From NCBI RefSeq assembly GCF_963675165.1, contig NC_087392.1, positions 3,555,442-3,619,441 of the forward strand: 64,000 nt of DNA, given 5' to 3'. The notes under the pieces were generated by a model. That model was given only the letters and a program-made list of their open reading frames with translations. It ran no database searches and was not told where the DNA came from. The position numbers were made by a program, and so were the translations under genes. This document shows positions 44,833-59,400 of this stretch, piece after piece; position 1 is the stretch's first letter, and each line of letters opens with the position of its first letter. The stretch is from Halichondria panicea (Eukaryota > Porifera > Demospongiae > Suberitida > Halichondriidae).

Positions 44833-47143
44833 ATGTCTCTGAGGATTGTTTTTAGAATTAGAAGTCTTTGCCATTCCAAGGCCAAGGAGAGCAAGCAGTG
44901 TGTTTGGAGAAATCTTCAAACGAGAGAAACAAGAGGAAGCAGCTTGCCAGTTCTAAAAAATGCTTGGAAATATGAGGGAGGGACTTGGAGATCTAGTTGG
45001 GCCTCTGCTGGTGCTTGTACTACTGGTTTTGCAGTCCTTGGATGGTATCTTTTCGACAAAAGAGAAAGGTCATTAAGGAGTGTGCACACACTTCAAGCTG
45101 CTGAGGATGAGGCAAAAGTGAGGAAAGTTTCTCTAAGGGAAAGAAGGTACAAAGATTTCTCTTCGGTGATGTACCACGGAGAGCCATACATGACTGGCAG
45201 GGATTTCCTAGAGGCTATTACCAAACAAGCCCCTAGATGTGAGTGTTGTTGTTAGTTTAGTTAGTTTGAGCACAATTTCCAAACTACTTTCATTCTTATT
45301 TTCTTTTTCACTCTATGTACGTGTTGTGTGTAGCATTTGAGCCTGTGTTTGTGGATGAAAAGACATTGAATAAGATCGTACAGGGGGCTCCATCTCGTTC
45401 CAAAGGCTCTCAACACCTCTTCAGAGACATGTGGAATGATGGTTGGTCTTATCTAGTCAGTGTAACAGTTGTACTTGGTTTTACTAACATTTTTTGCCTC
45501 AACTTGCAGCTATTCTTACGTATGCTGATTATCTATTTCTGTTGACAGCTCTTGTCAGTAAGTGTGCGTGTTTGCAGTGTGACTGAATTTAGTTTATCTC
45601 CACAGAAACTAAAAGGCAGTTTGAAATAGCTTTCAAAATGATTGATGCAGACCAGAATGATTATGTTGACTTTAAGGAGTTTCAAAAGGTAATTTCTCCA
45701 AAGCGTTACTTGTATGTGTTTGTGATTTTGTGATATTTACTCTAATTTTTCGCTGATAGGTTCAACAGTCTGTGACGCGGCAAAGAGATCATGCTGTAAG
45801 GATTACCTTCATGCTGCAATGTAGCTTATAATGTGTTGTGTACTCGTGTGTACAGTTAATTCAGCAGCAGCTCTCTCAAAGCTCACTCACTGTGCACTTA
45901 TTTGGAACTAAAGGAAACCAGAAGCTCTACTCGAAAGATTTCTACAAGTTTGTATTCGTTTGCATACCCATACCATAATGATACGTGTACATAGTAGTAT
46001 GTATGATGTGTGAGTTTTAGCATGTTTAAACAGATGCCACACATAATTATGTAATTGAGTTATATTACCATTGCCATTTCCTTTCTTTGAAAGATTATTA
46101 CTATGCCCCGATTTTTTGTATCAGGTTCATAGACGATTTGCAAACAGAAGTCTTAGAGATCGAGATATCCTTCCTCATCTTATGGTAGTGTCCAATGTGC
46201 ATGTAACGTGTATCATCTAGCTCCCTCTTCCGACCTTAACTTGTAATCACTTCAATCAGTATTCAGGAGGAACACCAACAATTTGTGCTGAGGACTTTGC
46301 AAGAGTTTTGCTGAAGCACACCACTTGGGATTTGGAGGGAGTCTTTGGCAGGCTGAAAAAGAGACCACGTAGTGAAACAGTTAGTTTTACCAGTCTTTGT
46401 CTATGTACTACATACATATACATATATGCATGTGGTCCTACGGCTCTTTCTGTATAATAACTATAGTACAATCTAATAGGGTGTTTCGTTCGAGCAGTTC
46501 AAAGACTTTTGTCAGTTGCTTAACTCACTGGATGATTTTGAGACAGCAATGGCTATGTACACAATAGCTGGCACAGCCGTGGCAAAGGAGGAGTTCAAGA
46601 GAGCTGCCAAAGTATGCATTGGGAGACCTCTAGATGAGACAGTTGTCAGCACAGTGTTCCACATATTTGATGTTGATGGTGAGCATGCATGCAGTCTCTT
46701 GGTGGTCATTTTATTGAGTCTGGTTTTCTTGGACAATTTGTAGGAGATGGTAAACTAAGCCATCGTGAGTTTATGGCTGTTATGAAGAACTGGAAACTTA
46801 GAGGATTCAAAGTAAGTTCTGGTTACATTGTACAGTATAACAAATTAATTGATGCAATATTATTTTATTACAATATAGATCAAAATTTAATGCATTCCAC
46901 TAAGTCTACCAAATTTCAATGGACGTATATATGTTGCAAAATGTTAACAGCTGGCCTTCTCTGCCAAACCTTTGTCTATAATAATAGAAGGTATACATTA
47001 TGCACCCACTAATGTACAGCAATTCAAACATGTAAGTGATTGCTATGTGATGTAACCACACACAGATGATGGAACACAAGAAACTGGGAGTGTGGGACGA
47101 ATTCAAAACCTGTATTAAGATGGAAATGAGAGAAAGGGCATGA
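44833..47143 (+). CDS. MICU: MICU2/3-like regulator of the mitochondrial calcium uniporter (11 exons)
   Basis: Exons: 44833-45238, 45334-45441, 45510-45557, 45606-45688, 45760-45795, 45856-45947, 46125-46164, 46251-46379, 46498-46678, 46744-46811, 47066-47143. All phases agree; 422 residues. The N-terminus is basic (MSLRIVFRIRSL), with a hydrophobic stretch at about 57-70, as in MICU presequences. Two canonical EF-hands are present: DADQNDYVDFKE (201-212) and DVDGDGKLSHRE (372-383), each with all calcium-ligand positions filled. The middle has VLEIEFNQYSGG and AEDFARVLLKHT, closest to the MICU2/MICU3 pattern. MICU proteins sit in the intermembrane space and gate MCU by calcium. The intron at 46165-46250 is AT-AC and looks U12-type. 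Without that reading, the VLEIEF junction cannot be spliced sensibly. Confidence 0.92.
46165..46250 (+). other. U12-type AT-AC intron in MICU
   Basis: The donor is ATATCCTT directly after the GAG codon. A CCTTAAC branch-site match lies at 46234-46240, and the intron ends AC at 46249-46250, about 11 bases past the branch adenosine. Using these borders restores the reading VLEIE-FNQYSGG, which matches the family. Using the nearby AG would lose two conserved residues and require a non-canonical donor. It is 86 bases long. Confidence 0.85.
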
Positions 47144-47422
47144 TACAATCTTAGATCTAAACATAATTATCTAGACATGACTGTGTTATGTGTGTCTGTG
47201 GTTTTAGTCAATAGTTTTAGTGATGTTCTAATTACAAGAAATTGTCTAGGTTGTTCACTGTAAAATGTAAAATTAATACCTCCAAACAAACCGTCACTGT
47301 GAGAGTGTATATAGTGGTTTTTGATTTGATTTCTCCGATTGTAGTCGGACACGAGTAAGAGTAGCTGTAGCTTGTGTGAATCTGATCTATATACTATAGT
47401 CCGATGAGAACATTGAAGTGAT
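47144..47422. other. Short spacer between MICU and the scaffold gene
   Basis: There are 279 bases between a stop and the next start on the same strand. I see no exon and no strong poly(A) signal on the plus strand (no AATAAA). It presumably holds the MICU 3' UTR and the promoter of the downstream gene. Confidence 0.4.
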
Positions 47423-50400
47423 ATGGATTTAGATGTAGATGAACGCAGGGAGATCGTATCAACCACCATAGAGCGACTCTCTCTGGTGATAGGGGCATCA
47501 GGAAATGCAGAAGAACTGGTTAGCCTTGTCACTCAGATTGTCAAAGCCCTGAAAAAATTGATTGCGGGAGCGCCTGATGCAACCAAGACAAGAGGCACAA
47601 GTTCTCTAGCTGAGTTTGTTTTCGCAGCTAAAAAAATCGCTAAGGATGCCCGAGCAGTGGACTCTGCCTCACTGCAGCAGTTGTCCAGAACGAAAAAGGC
47701 CGTGGAAAGTCTAGTGAAAGAGGTGAACTTGTTTTATGAGTCTCAACAAAGTTACAGCAGTGATGTAGAGCTTGAGAGCCTGCTTAGACAAACCAGTCTC
47801 CCCTCCAGACCAGCAGAGCCAGTGAATGATGTGGGTAGAGTGAGCCCCACTGATGCACCACCTACCACAGAGACTGAACGACGACTAGCAGCTGAGCTGA
47901 GGAGACATCAAGAAAGTCTTCAAGCTAAGACCGAACCACAGAGAAACCCAGTGCAACATGGTCAACCATCAGATGTATTGCGGACAGCTATGGTAGGATT
48001 GCAGCGTGCCACAGGAGCATTGGTGGACGCATCCGGGCATAAGGCACCTGCCAAGGGCTCTGTGCTGGAGCCTACTCTACTCCTTACTAAGATGGTATCT
48101 ATGCTCATGGACTTGGTGGACAGTCTGTTTGTAAGCAAGTACCCCATGAGAACACAGGTGTGTGGAGTGGTCCATTGTTTACGCTACCTTTTATGCCTTA
48201 ACTGTTCTCAAACTTGTAGTTACTCCTTTCACTAATTAGCTCTTGCCTCTTTGCCCAATGTTCTGCTTATATGGTGTGGCTGATATTGAGTAGTGAACTG
48301 TCAATCATGAATATTTGTGTAATGTAGCATGTTATCGCTGGAATGTATACACCCATCAGGTTTGCTTTGTTCAAGAAAAGAGTATCCTAATAATTATGAC
48401 TATCACCACTTTGTCTTTCGAAATTGGCAGTTCAGAACCTGACATGCACAAAACTGTACTTAGATAGGCGTAGTTGAGCCGGGCCAGGCTGTTGATCTAT
48501 TATTAATTGACACCTAATCCTCACTTTTATGTTTCTGTCCATCTGGTTCTATTGACTAGTCTACTGACTAGTAGGACACTAGTTTCAATATCATTTTCTT
48601 TCCCCAGGTCCACTCATTCTGTTGTATGTTGATCGACAATGCATTGGTGTATGGCGAGCAATCTAAGACTGATGATGCTGCCTCTTTACGTCTCATCTCC
48701 ACCCAAGCCCCAGCTCTTATGAGTGCCATAGAGGTCATGGCCGAACAGTGTTATAAGAGGTATGCTGTAATTACATGTGTGGGCCCATGTTTACTTGTAT
48801 ACCTGCAAAACAGTGGAAGCAAGCTGATCGATGAAGGCCTTATTATGCCTCGGTGTGCACACGCGAGGTATACGGTAGTGTGTCTGTGTATACTGCTACA
48901 GCTGCTCCATGACAATGAAGTGCAAGTAAAAGATTCTGTAGGTTTTTAGTCACTGGATTGCAATTAGTGGATTTAACATCGAGTTATGGCACTTTGAAGG
49001 CTGCTGCAGACTCTTGCTTAACAAAATCTGTTGATATAACTTAGCTATTCTACTTACTTCTGCACTAGAGGTGGGGTCAAGAGTGAGAAAAGGGCTGCAA
49101 AGCCATTAGCTTAGCAGCCATTAATATTACTTTCAACAATCATGGTCCATCTTTCCCACTCTTTTCTGCATGCGTAACTAATTGTTAATTATATGTGTGT
49201 ATTTAACTAGAGCACTGAAGTGCTAATCCTCGGCTGTTGACATAATAAATAGAAACCAGAGGAGTACAGAAGCAACAATCTACAATAATAGAGACCGCGG
49301 TAAGGATCACTTCAGCTGCAAGTATGTAGATCCACCTCGAATAAAGGTCGCATGTAGAGCTAGGCAACATGCAGTTCAAGCTTCTTAGCTTCTTAGCTTT
49401 TGCTCGCTTTTATACAACAATTAACTAAGCTAAATCTACCAATATAACTTGTTGTGTGACCATTTTTACTGGCATTAGATGATGATTTCTTCCAACTATT
49501 TGGCCTGATCAATGACTCACATTAATTGTGTATCTGCATGTATTATACCGTAGACAATTGTATAGTCTCTCATGTCGCCTTGTTACAGTAATAATATTGC
49601 TCTGAACAAATTTGCAGATCAGAAAACATCAGAGAGAGTCAGAAGATGTCTATACAGCGTGGAGTTGACCTCCATGATCTTGACTTGAATGGTCCTGGTC
49701 ATACAAAGAGTCCTGTGGTCAGGAAAAGAAAAGATCCCCCATTGCCCCCAGCGAAGAAGGAGCAATTGCCTCCACCACTACCAAAGGTAGTGTTTGTACG
49801 TAAATATTTTTTGTGTGTTTTTTCTTTCAATACTTTACTGTGCTTTGCAGCTTACTTGGAAGTTTGGGGCGAATAATCCCAAAAAATAGTTTTGAAAGTT
49901 CATATAAAACCTTTGATAGAGTGCATGGTGCCATAATTATGTTGAGCCGTCACACTTATTGCCGAGCAGGAAGCGAGTTGAATAATCGTGCTACCTGATT
50001 CTGGCCCATGTGGATATAAATTGTAACGGATGTGGGTTGGGCTCCCCCCGGGGGCGCTTTAAGGCAATAAAGAAGCAAACGATGCACTTCCTTAGATGGG
50101 CGTGGCCGCTGTAGCTCTGCAAACCAGTACAACTTTATATGCTCGATCTCGTAGGCTTTTAGCTGTCTCTATAGCTCTTTGTACTGTAACAGCAAATACA
50201 AGGGAGGGACAGAAGAGCTAGAGCTAGACGACAGCAGGCAGATTAGCAGAGGTCAGCTCATTGTAGGTATCACAAAGTAGATCTACACTGAAATAGTGTC
50301 ACACAAACAGTCATGCCTGACATTTTAGTGTAGTTCCTATAAAGGCCTACTGTACAGATGATATAAAAGAGAACTTTTCATTTTAGCTGTTATTATCAAA

Positions 50401-53400
50401 CATAAACAAAAATCAGAGCTTCCCGCGAGGCGCCTGCGTATATGTATACATATGCCCTAGTATAATATATATAAACTTCCAGGTGAGCTGCAAAACACAG
50501 TACTCGTACTATTCATCACTATTTTCATATATGAACACAAGTCATTTTTGTTTGCAGGAATTTGAAATTGGGTGTATGATCTGTACAAATGTGGCTGTGG
50601 ATAGAGAGAGCAAGGAGATTGTGAGTGCACATACTCGTTGATAGCTTGTTACCTCTTTGTTTGAACACTCCGTGTGGTGAAGTGTGTACACGGTTAGTTA
50701 CGTGTACGTGCATAACAAATGAAGTTTGGTCTTATATTTACATATGATGTATTGTGAATTGCAGTGCTTACATTGAAGTGACCGTAATTACATTTGTCCT
50801 TTTAAGGTATTGGTAATTAGTGTGGCTGTATCTATTGCTAATTCTCTGGTATGCTTTGATCATAGCGGAGTGCAAGGTTGTTATGTGGGGGCTTGTTTTG
50901 TTTTTACTTTTTTGATTTTAGAATGCAATAATCACTCCTTCTCATAGCTGACTAAAGGCTCTGAGATTAAGCTGTGTGTTAATGAGAACAATCGAGTTGG
51001 CGATGTAAGAAAAATGCTTACCAAAAGAACAGGGCTACCACTGGAGCACATTCAACTCCGATTTAGAGTAAGTATCCTCTAGGTCCTTCCAACTTCAGTC
51101 ATGTATTGAGCGAGCCCTGGACCGTTTTTAACTGTAAAGCAATGGTCCAAACAATTGTGTAGTATTATCGAAGTGTATGCCTGGTTTCCTGCTTGCTCAG
51201 ATTCACTCTTTACCCGCTTACACGTAGGGTGACGATGTACTGCTGGATGAAGTAAAGGTAACACCGGACAATGCCATCCCTTATTTCATGTTCAACAAGT
51301 TTGAACCTGGGGAGGAGGAACTGCAAGACTTCAAAAAAAAGCATCGCAGGGAGCGAAGAATAAGGATTGACAATGCAGACTGGTCAAAAGTCCCAAAGTA
51401 AGTCTTTGATTCTGGTTGTTTTGCAACTAAAAGTGTTGTCATGGCTACACAGTTTTAACTTACATAGGTGAGTTGCATGTAGTAGCCCTTACAAGTAGTG
51501 GCAGTACACGTTTTACGCTCAGGGAATCAGGATATACACTCACTGAGTCCCTTTCTCTTGGGTGCATGGTTTCCAGTCTATGCAATGCATAGGCAGGGCT
51601 GCATTGAGGGGGGGGGGGCGAGGGGGTATTTCTCCCCCCTGGGCCTAGCTTTGCCCCCTGGGATTTAATTTTGATACAATAGTAGGAAGCTGAGGTAGGT
51701 AGTCAGTTTAGTTTTAAACAGCTATTCTGTGCACCTAACACTACAATCATGTAATGATGATATCACTAAATTGATAACTATATGAGCTGAAATTACGCCA
51801 GAATTGATCTATGCCCCCAAATATCTAAATTTTTATGCTCCCCCGGACCCCCTTAGTTTGGAATAATTCGCATCGGGGGCTTTGCCTCCCCCTATATTTT
51901 TCATTTGCCAAATTTGCCCCCCTGACCCAAAGTCCTGGATGCAGGCATCCTGTGACTTTGTTACCTGCCAGGCTCTGCCCATCGACTGACAGCCTACGTT
52001 CATTTTTACTGTGCCACCGTCACATAACTAAGCGAGGCAGGCTCTCCTTTAGAGGAAGCTGGACACGCGTCATTAACTGTCATCCTTTAGGTCTGTAACA
52101 TAATAAATTATATAGAGCTGGAATACACTATGACTTAACTAGCTATGATTTTGTATCCAACACAGTACTGTATTTCCATACCGTAGAAGCTGGATTATTA
52201 TAGCACATTACTCGATTATAAGCATATTAATTTACACACGCTCAACTGCTGGTTTTTTCCAATGAAAGTTATAGCTAGTACTATTCTTGGTAACTGGTGA
52301 TCGATATCAGTTTGGAAGGACTTTTTGTGTGCACTCAGCTGTTATAATGAGGTGCTGATACCTCTTATACAAACGTTATAATTATCGTGGTGCGTTAATT
52401 TGTTTTGCTGCATGCTAGGCAGAATCACAGAATCACAGGGAAACTCAAAGAGTGGGACATAATCGACCATGATTGTTGTTAAAAAGGATCGATGCCAAAA
52501 GTCCAAGTCTAAAATTAATGGCTGCCTCTCTTCTCACTCTTGCAGCTACCAATAGCTAGAGTTCTAGTGCAGAAGTAACTACAAGTAGAGTATAGCAACA
52601 CTCTATCATGGACAAGTTTTTCTACACACTCTTCTGAAATGAAAAGGCTGCAGTGGCATTCCAAGTAAGCAAAACTAGGCAGAGAACCAAGCATTATTTT
52701 GTAAATCCACGAATTAAAATCCGAAAACATGACTAGAAGCCTATAGAAACTCTTACTTGCACTTCATTGATCCTTGAGCAGCTGTAGCAGTCTACAAACA
52801 CAAACACACAAACACATACCTCGCTTGCGCATGCGCACCGAGGCATAATTATATGAGATGGACATGGACCCCTTCTGTTTCATATATTAAATTGGAGGTA
52901 CATGTAGCAGGGTTCTGCCCAGGAATTTTGAGAGGTGGGTAAAAATGATGGGGGAAAATTCGCCCATGTAGGGGGTGTGTATGGGAAGGGGGACACAAAT
53001 TTGAACATGCATGTGTTGTAAGTATATAGCTGAAATAATTATATATGTGCATTGTTGTACTTGCATCAGTACAGTATGGTGCTATACTAAGATTTCTTCA
53101 TCACAGGGTCATAATCAGTATACTTGGAAGTATTAACTGCATGCACCCAGTTGCTCACTCTCTAGCTTGTCTTTCCCTTAGCAGGTAGTCCAACTCCCTG
53201 TTTTAAGGCAGAGTATAGCTAGCTAGCTAGCTGCAGCATAGATAGAGTAGAAGGGGATTGGCAACGGAAGTGGTTCACGTGATGTTTTACAATGAAGTCT
53301 ATGTAGAGCTCAGAAACAATCCGTGTTTTGCTTTCTACCCCGGGTAAGTTTACCGGGAAACTTATTGAGTCTAATCATAGTCTATGCATGCGTCTCAAAG

Positions 53401-56400
53401 ACCCCTCTAACACTTAAACAAATGCCCCCTGATGGTGAGTATCATTTGGAAACGAAGAAAATACAATCTTGATTGTCATGAAGTAACTAGTCTAACACAG
53501 AGTGATTTTTCATGCTTGTGTCAGTTTACCTACTGCCCTTTGCAGCTCACTAGAAAGTTTAGGGAAAATAGTAAATTGCAAAAAACCACTTGAGATAAGT
53601 GTAACAGTTTACATAAGTAAACCACAATACTATAGAGCCCTCTAAGGACCAAGTTAAAATTTTGGAATAGACCAGATCTTTATGTTTTGTTGTTGTAGTT
53701 TCTCACACTATTTGTTGTAGCTCACGTAAGCTCACGTGAAGTTTTGGCAAATAGTATTACTGTAAAATGCAAAAAACCACTGTGTAACAGTTTACAGCTA
53801 AACCACAACTTGGCCAAATCTCTATCTATAAGTACTAAGTTTGGGCTGTAGGAGTAGCTTGATTACAACATAACTGCCTGTTCGTCTAGCTATTTTTTGT
53901 TGACTGAGAAACAGCCTGCTGCTGAACCAGTCTCCAATTCTCTGCCACAATGACATAGTACGCCACTTAACTCCTCTTGATAAGGATTAGTTTTTCATGG
54001 TTACCCAACTACAGTAGTTTATGCTGAAAACTGTACTAAGGTATATACTATATATCCACATAAAGATCTGAATCTTCTGTTCCAAAATTTATACTTGTCC
54101 CTTGTTCTATAGTATTGTGGGTTACTTGTGTAAACTGTTACACTTATCTCAAGTGGTTTTTTGCAATTTACTATTTGCTCCAAACTTCCAAGTGAGCTGC
54201 AAAGGGCAGTACTACGATATAGCTAAGGTTGTGTCACTAAGTAGTGTGCTGTGTCCCAAATGGCCACAAGTATTTGATGAAGTTGATGTTTAGCAGCAAA
54301 ACTGCTCGTGGACTTTTTACAGCTAGACAGCAAAAACAATTCTCATGAATTATTCATGTTTAGACCCCATGTTGGAAATAAGCCTCGATTAAAACTGCGG
54401 GAAACACGGATGGTACTTCGAGGGTACCTCGTTTCCAATCCCTCTCTACTCAATCTATGGCTGCAGTACTCCTCGAACTCAACAAAGCCATGCTGGAGCT
54501 TCAATTAATTGTTCTGGTCATGCGCAGTAGAGTTCAATTAATAGTTAGCTCTATATAAGGCACATTAAGACAGTAAAACTGGTAAGCGAAGACTAGCAGC
54601 TAAACTGACAGTACTTGTAGAATGTAAAGCAGTGGTCGGAAAATATCTAGTGGTGGTCGCAGCTTACCTAAACGACCACTGTAGGCAGAACTCTGATGTA
54701 GGTGGTACTTCAGAGGATTTGCCTCTTTTAAGAATGACCTGTTTAAGGTTACGATAAACCGTTTGCTCATTAATTATTCATGAGCTAGTGATCTTGAGCA
54801 GCTACATGCACAATCATGTTGAAAGTCCGAAGTCCAAAACATACAGTTAATCCGGTCACCCTTGGGACAGTGCAGCTTGGCCGGAATAGCGAGGTGGCCG
54901 GCTGTATTTCAGGAAATAGCCAAGGCTTAAAAACGACCTTACCTCGAATCTAATGACTAGTTTTGCTGCGGTTCTTGTCTCGGGGATAATGAAAGATATT
55001 AAATCATCAATTTTATTTGCCAAACCACACCCAAAACGTCATATCCGGCCGTAATAAACGTATAAAATTACATTGAAAACCTAGTTTGGGGCAGCCAGTA
55101 CTGGCCAGCTCAGGTGCAGTCTACTGTAGCTTGACTATAATATGCAGGGCCACACAAGGATATATTTTTTTTAAAGGCTACTGAAGCTCACAAGAGGCTG
55201 TTTTCTTTGGCTCCATCAGCCATTTTAAGTACACGTTCTTGTTTTGTGATAGTTACTTGACCTGGAACGAAAAAACACTTCGTGTAGCCCTCCAAAAAGT
55301 ATCCTATAAGAGCAAGAGCACAGAGGTAGAAATAACATTTATAGTTTCACAAAACTCATTTTAAATATAAAATCATGAATATTCATGAGCAAACAGTTTA
55401 CCATTAACCTAAAAAGATTTTCAGGAAATCTAACTATTAATGGCACAGTTAGGAGCTTGCTTAGCTCACCACTCCATTGGTTTCCATGCCGTTAGCTTAG
55501 TTAGCTATTGGTGTCATCACTCGTCACAGAGACATCCAGGTACTGGGTGGGACTCGAAGATGACTGCGCATTATAAGCGCATCCTGGAAAATAAACGCAT
55601 AGAGCTCTATAGCTGCTATATGTATAATAATTATATTGATCCCACGCTAGTACCAAGATAATTCCGATGTGTATATAATTGTAAAATGTTTTGTTGTGGC
55701 ATCGGCAGTGATTGACTGTCTGATTGCCTTGGCCAGTTTGGCATTTTGTGTTGGCATCGGTCACCTTGATATTGTATATGCATGTGCATTGACCCCAGAA
55801 TGAATTGATTGCTTCATTTATCGTATAGCGGGTATATTTCGAGGGTGTAACTTTGGCGGTTTTGTTGTTGCGAATTCACAAAGTTTGCATATGTTTGATA
55901 CTCACAAAACATTCTAGTAATAATATTATGATAATAGAGACCCCATTATTATACAGTAAAATTAATCAATACTACATGTTGCAGTCTTGTTGCTGTGGCG
56001 TTGTATGACTACGAGAGTCTTGGTGATGGAGAGGATGACAGTTTGGAGTTTGTGGAGGGGGAGTTGATTGAGGTTAGGAGTGTGTGTATTGCCTTATAGG
56101 TGCCTATGCATAGTGCATTACAAAATGTATATTGTTATAATATCGTTTCATACATGTACATTAACCCTTTATGCGCCGTAGGCCACGATTGTGGCTCGTT
56201 GCGGTAGCTAATTACTAAAATACGTTATCTTTCTACCTCAGGAGCAGTGCCGGATCCAGGAAAAGGGAAAGGGCGTTCTAAACGAGCGAGCACTGAAAAT
56301 CGCGCAGAGCGCGAAATTTTTAGAAGGTTACGCCCACTTTTCCAGTCACACGTTGTGCAGTAAAACTAGCAATTCTTACTCCCATCTTACTAAAGCCGTA

Positions 56401-59400
56401 TTAGCTAGACTGAAAGGAGGTTTCCATGGCACCCTGGGGTCCCCCTCTGGATATGCCACTGAGGAGTGACATCATTCTGTAGCTAATTGCATATTGCTGC
56501 GATTTTATTATTGCATGGTCAAGCAGTGGGTGATACTACAGGAATTTTGCAAAACTAGCAAACTCATCGTGGTCTAAAATCGTATGCTGTTTGATTTTAC
56601 TCGAGAAAAGACACCCTTGTGAGATCTCTTTGTTACACATAGTGTAGCAAGGTTTAGCTATAATTATAGATACAAATCTTCAGCAAACATCTTGAAGTTC
56701 TGGATATTGATTAGCCTCCTTCACAAGGCCTCAACAAGCTAGGAGGCCTGCTACTGACCGAGAAATATCCTGAATAAAATATACAGACAAAGAATACTAT
56801 TAAGGGTAGCTATTAGGATTCTATCGGACGGGCTAGAAACCTTCACAATCGAACTTCTACTTTCTTCAATCCACTTCCGTTCGTTGTGACGTCATTGTTT
56901 TACTGGGCATATACGATGCTATCCGGAGTCCCCACTTTCTGGTGATTATGTGGCGTATGCGCAAACAGTCGATACCAGGCCCATCTTCAGTGCGGCCTGG
57001 AATCAAGGCTAGATATTGATGGATCAATGCTTGCATGCTTTTGAAATTCTCTTGTTGAGGTGGCTGAGAAAGATATCCCATACACCGTATGTGTCGCACT
57101 GAAACTCTTCATCACTGTAGCGATACTCTGATCTGACCCACTCACTATTTTCATTTGCACATAAAATGTTATGTACTCGTAAATGGCTCCTTCTATAGCT
57201 ACTTCTTGTCTGAAATCTCCTCGCCCGGCTTTAAAGACATATCTTCATTCAATTTAGGTTGCTAGGCAATCAAAACGCATTCCTTACCAATAATGAGTTT
57301 CTGGCTTTAATTTTTCCATATTAATTGTCTAGTGAATTAGTACACATCCATCAGGTGTGCAGTGATCTAATTTGACGGCAAAAGGGTTAATGTGTAAATT
57401 TAAAACAAGCGTGTATAATATACTATGTGTAAGTAGAGGCACCAACTCAATAAGTACATGTATTATGTAATACTATGCAGTTATCAGGTCATTCTTTCAC
57501 AGATCGTAGAGAAGAGTGGGGATGGCTGGTGGACCGCTAGAATTGATGGGCATGTAGGAGTCATCCCTGCCAGTTTTGTGGAGGAGATTGCAGTACCACA
57601 ATCCAAAGATGAGGCGAAGAAACTCGTAAAGAGGTTCAAGCAGGGAAGGCTGGGTGCTGAAAACCACACCGAGGCCAAAGCAGAAACGATGTTATGTGAG
57701 TTGGCCAGACTTACAGTATAATGCTTCAGTGCATGTATACTAAGTGCTAATTTTTATCGTCAAACTGAGAAGCCGTAATTTACATAACTGTGTATCATTT
57801 ATTTCTTCCTGTAGTTGATGATGATCCACGAAGCCACACGTCGTCACCATCACCTTCCACTGCTGCCCCTTCCCACAATCCTCTGTCGGGTGTTAGTAAA
57901 GCCCTTCGGCGAATCCACAGTGGTGGATCCCATGACTACAGCAAGCTAGGCAACAAGAAGAACATTGAGCCATTAGTCAAAGAGAAAAAAGATAAGAAGA
58001 GAGGCAGTTTGTTTAAGAAGAGAACAAATTATGACCCGATAATGGAATACAAAGAGGTTCGTCGGTCCTCTGATACACAAGTGTCGCCTCTTCTCTCTTC
58101 ACCGAATAATCGTAAACATGTGGGCTCTGTCCTCGAGTACAATCAGGAGCCACAGACATCACCCCGTATTGCAGTCAAGCGATTAAGTCGTCCTGCCTCT
58201 TCTCCACGCTTAGTTAGAACTACTGAAAAGACACAACTCAGTGAGAAGCACAGCGATTCATCCACTTCACCTCTCTTATCTCAAGCTAATGAGACACCTC
58301 AAGTTGGAAACAACTCCCTCAAAGTGAAAAGACGTCCTCCTCCCCCACCACCGCCCTATCAGAAGACCTATCCCAGACGCGCTGTAGAGGATATTGACCC
58401 AGACTCAATTACAGTGCATGTGGCTGCACCAGAGAATGATCCTGAATTGGAGCCACTCCCAGTCAAGTCTAGCTCTAGTATGGAAGATCTTTTGAGGAAT
58501 TTGGAAGAGTTTGATGAGCTTGCCAGCCCATCTCCTCTGAATGAATGGAATTTGGATGTAGAACGAGGAAAAAGAGACTTTGCAACAATACCAAGGAACG
58601 AGCTGCCCCCCAAGTTTGACTCATCTGATTCATCCCCTGACCTGCTAAACACACAGACAAATGACTCATTAGCTCCGCAGAAACCTCCTCGAAAACGCTC
58701 GAAGAAGAAACCTGAGCCCTCATCATCGCTCCTACCGCCTCCTCCCGAGTCACCCCCTGAGACAACTACTGAAAATAGGCTGCAAACTAACATTGTGGGT
58801 GGTGAGGGTCGGGATAGTCCCGTGCCGCAACCCCCTCCTCGGCGCAAGTCACGCAAAGGAACCACCGAGAGAAAGAACGAAGATAATAAAGGGCAAGCCT
58901 CTCCTGTTCCACCTCCCAAACCACTTTCTCTCTCAAGAGAAAAAGAATCACCATTACTATCAAGTAGAAAATCACCGATTGTGCCCCATAAACCTGGAAA
59001 ATCTTCTCCTATCCCACCGCCAAAACCTAAGGGTTTTTCAAAACCTATTCCGGGATGGCGTGTTAACTTGGAGAAGCCTGTTTGTTCGAGTGCCCCTGTC
59101 TCACGTACTGTATCACCCGAGGATCAGAGCTGCCTCTCTGCCAGTTCAAGAGAAACCTCTGTGTCTACTGACCTGCTAACAAGCTCCCCTGTAGTGATGC
59201 GCAGGACTAATGCTGTTAATGCAAGACTGGACCCTGACTTCTCAGATGATGAGCTTGAGGATTGCACTGTGAGTTACCTTTCATTGTCAAGGTTATAAGT
59301 GTGTGATCAGTCCATTCCCTGTTATATTATTTTATTACACAGTCGCGTAGCCTCGAGGCATTACTGGGTAAGGGGTCGTCGTGTTTTTATGTAATATACA

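Noticed and set aside
58368-58919. 183-codon minus-strand open frame rich in Gly and Ser
   Set aside because: It is the antisense shadow of the long Pro/Ser-rich exon (57815-59268), whose plus-strand frame joins in phase to SH3 and PH exons.
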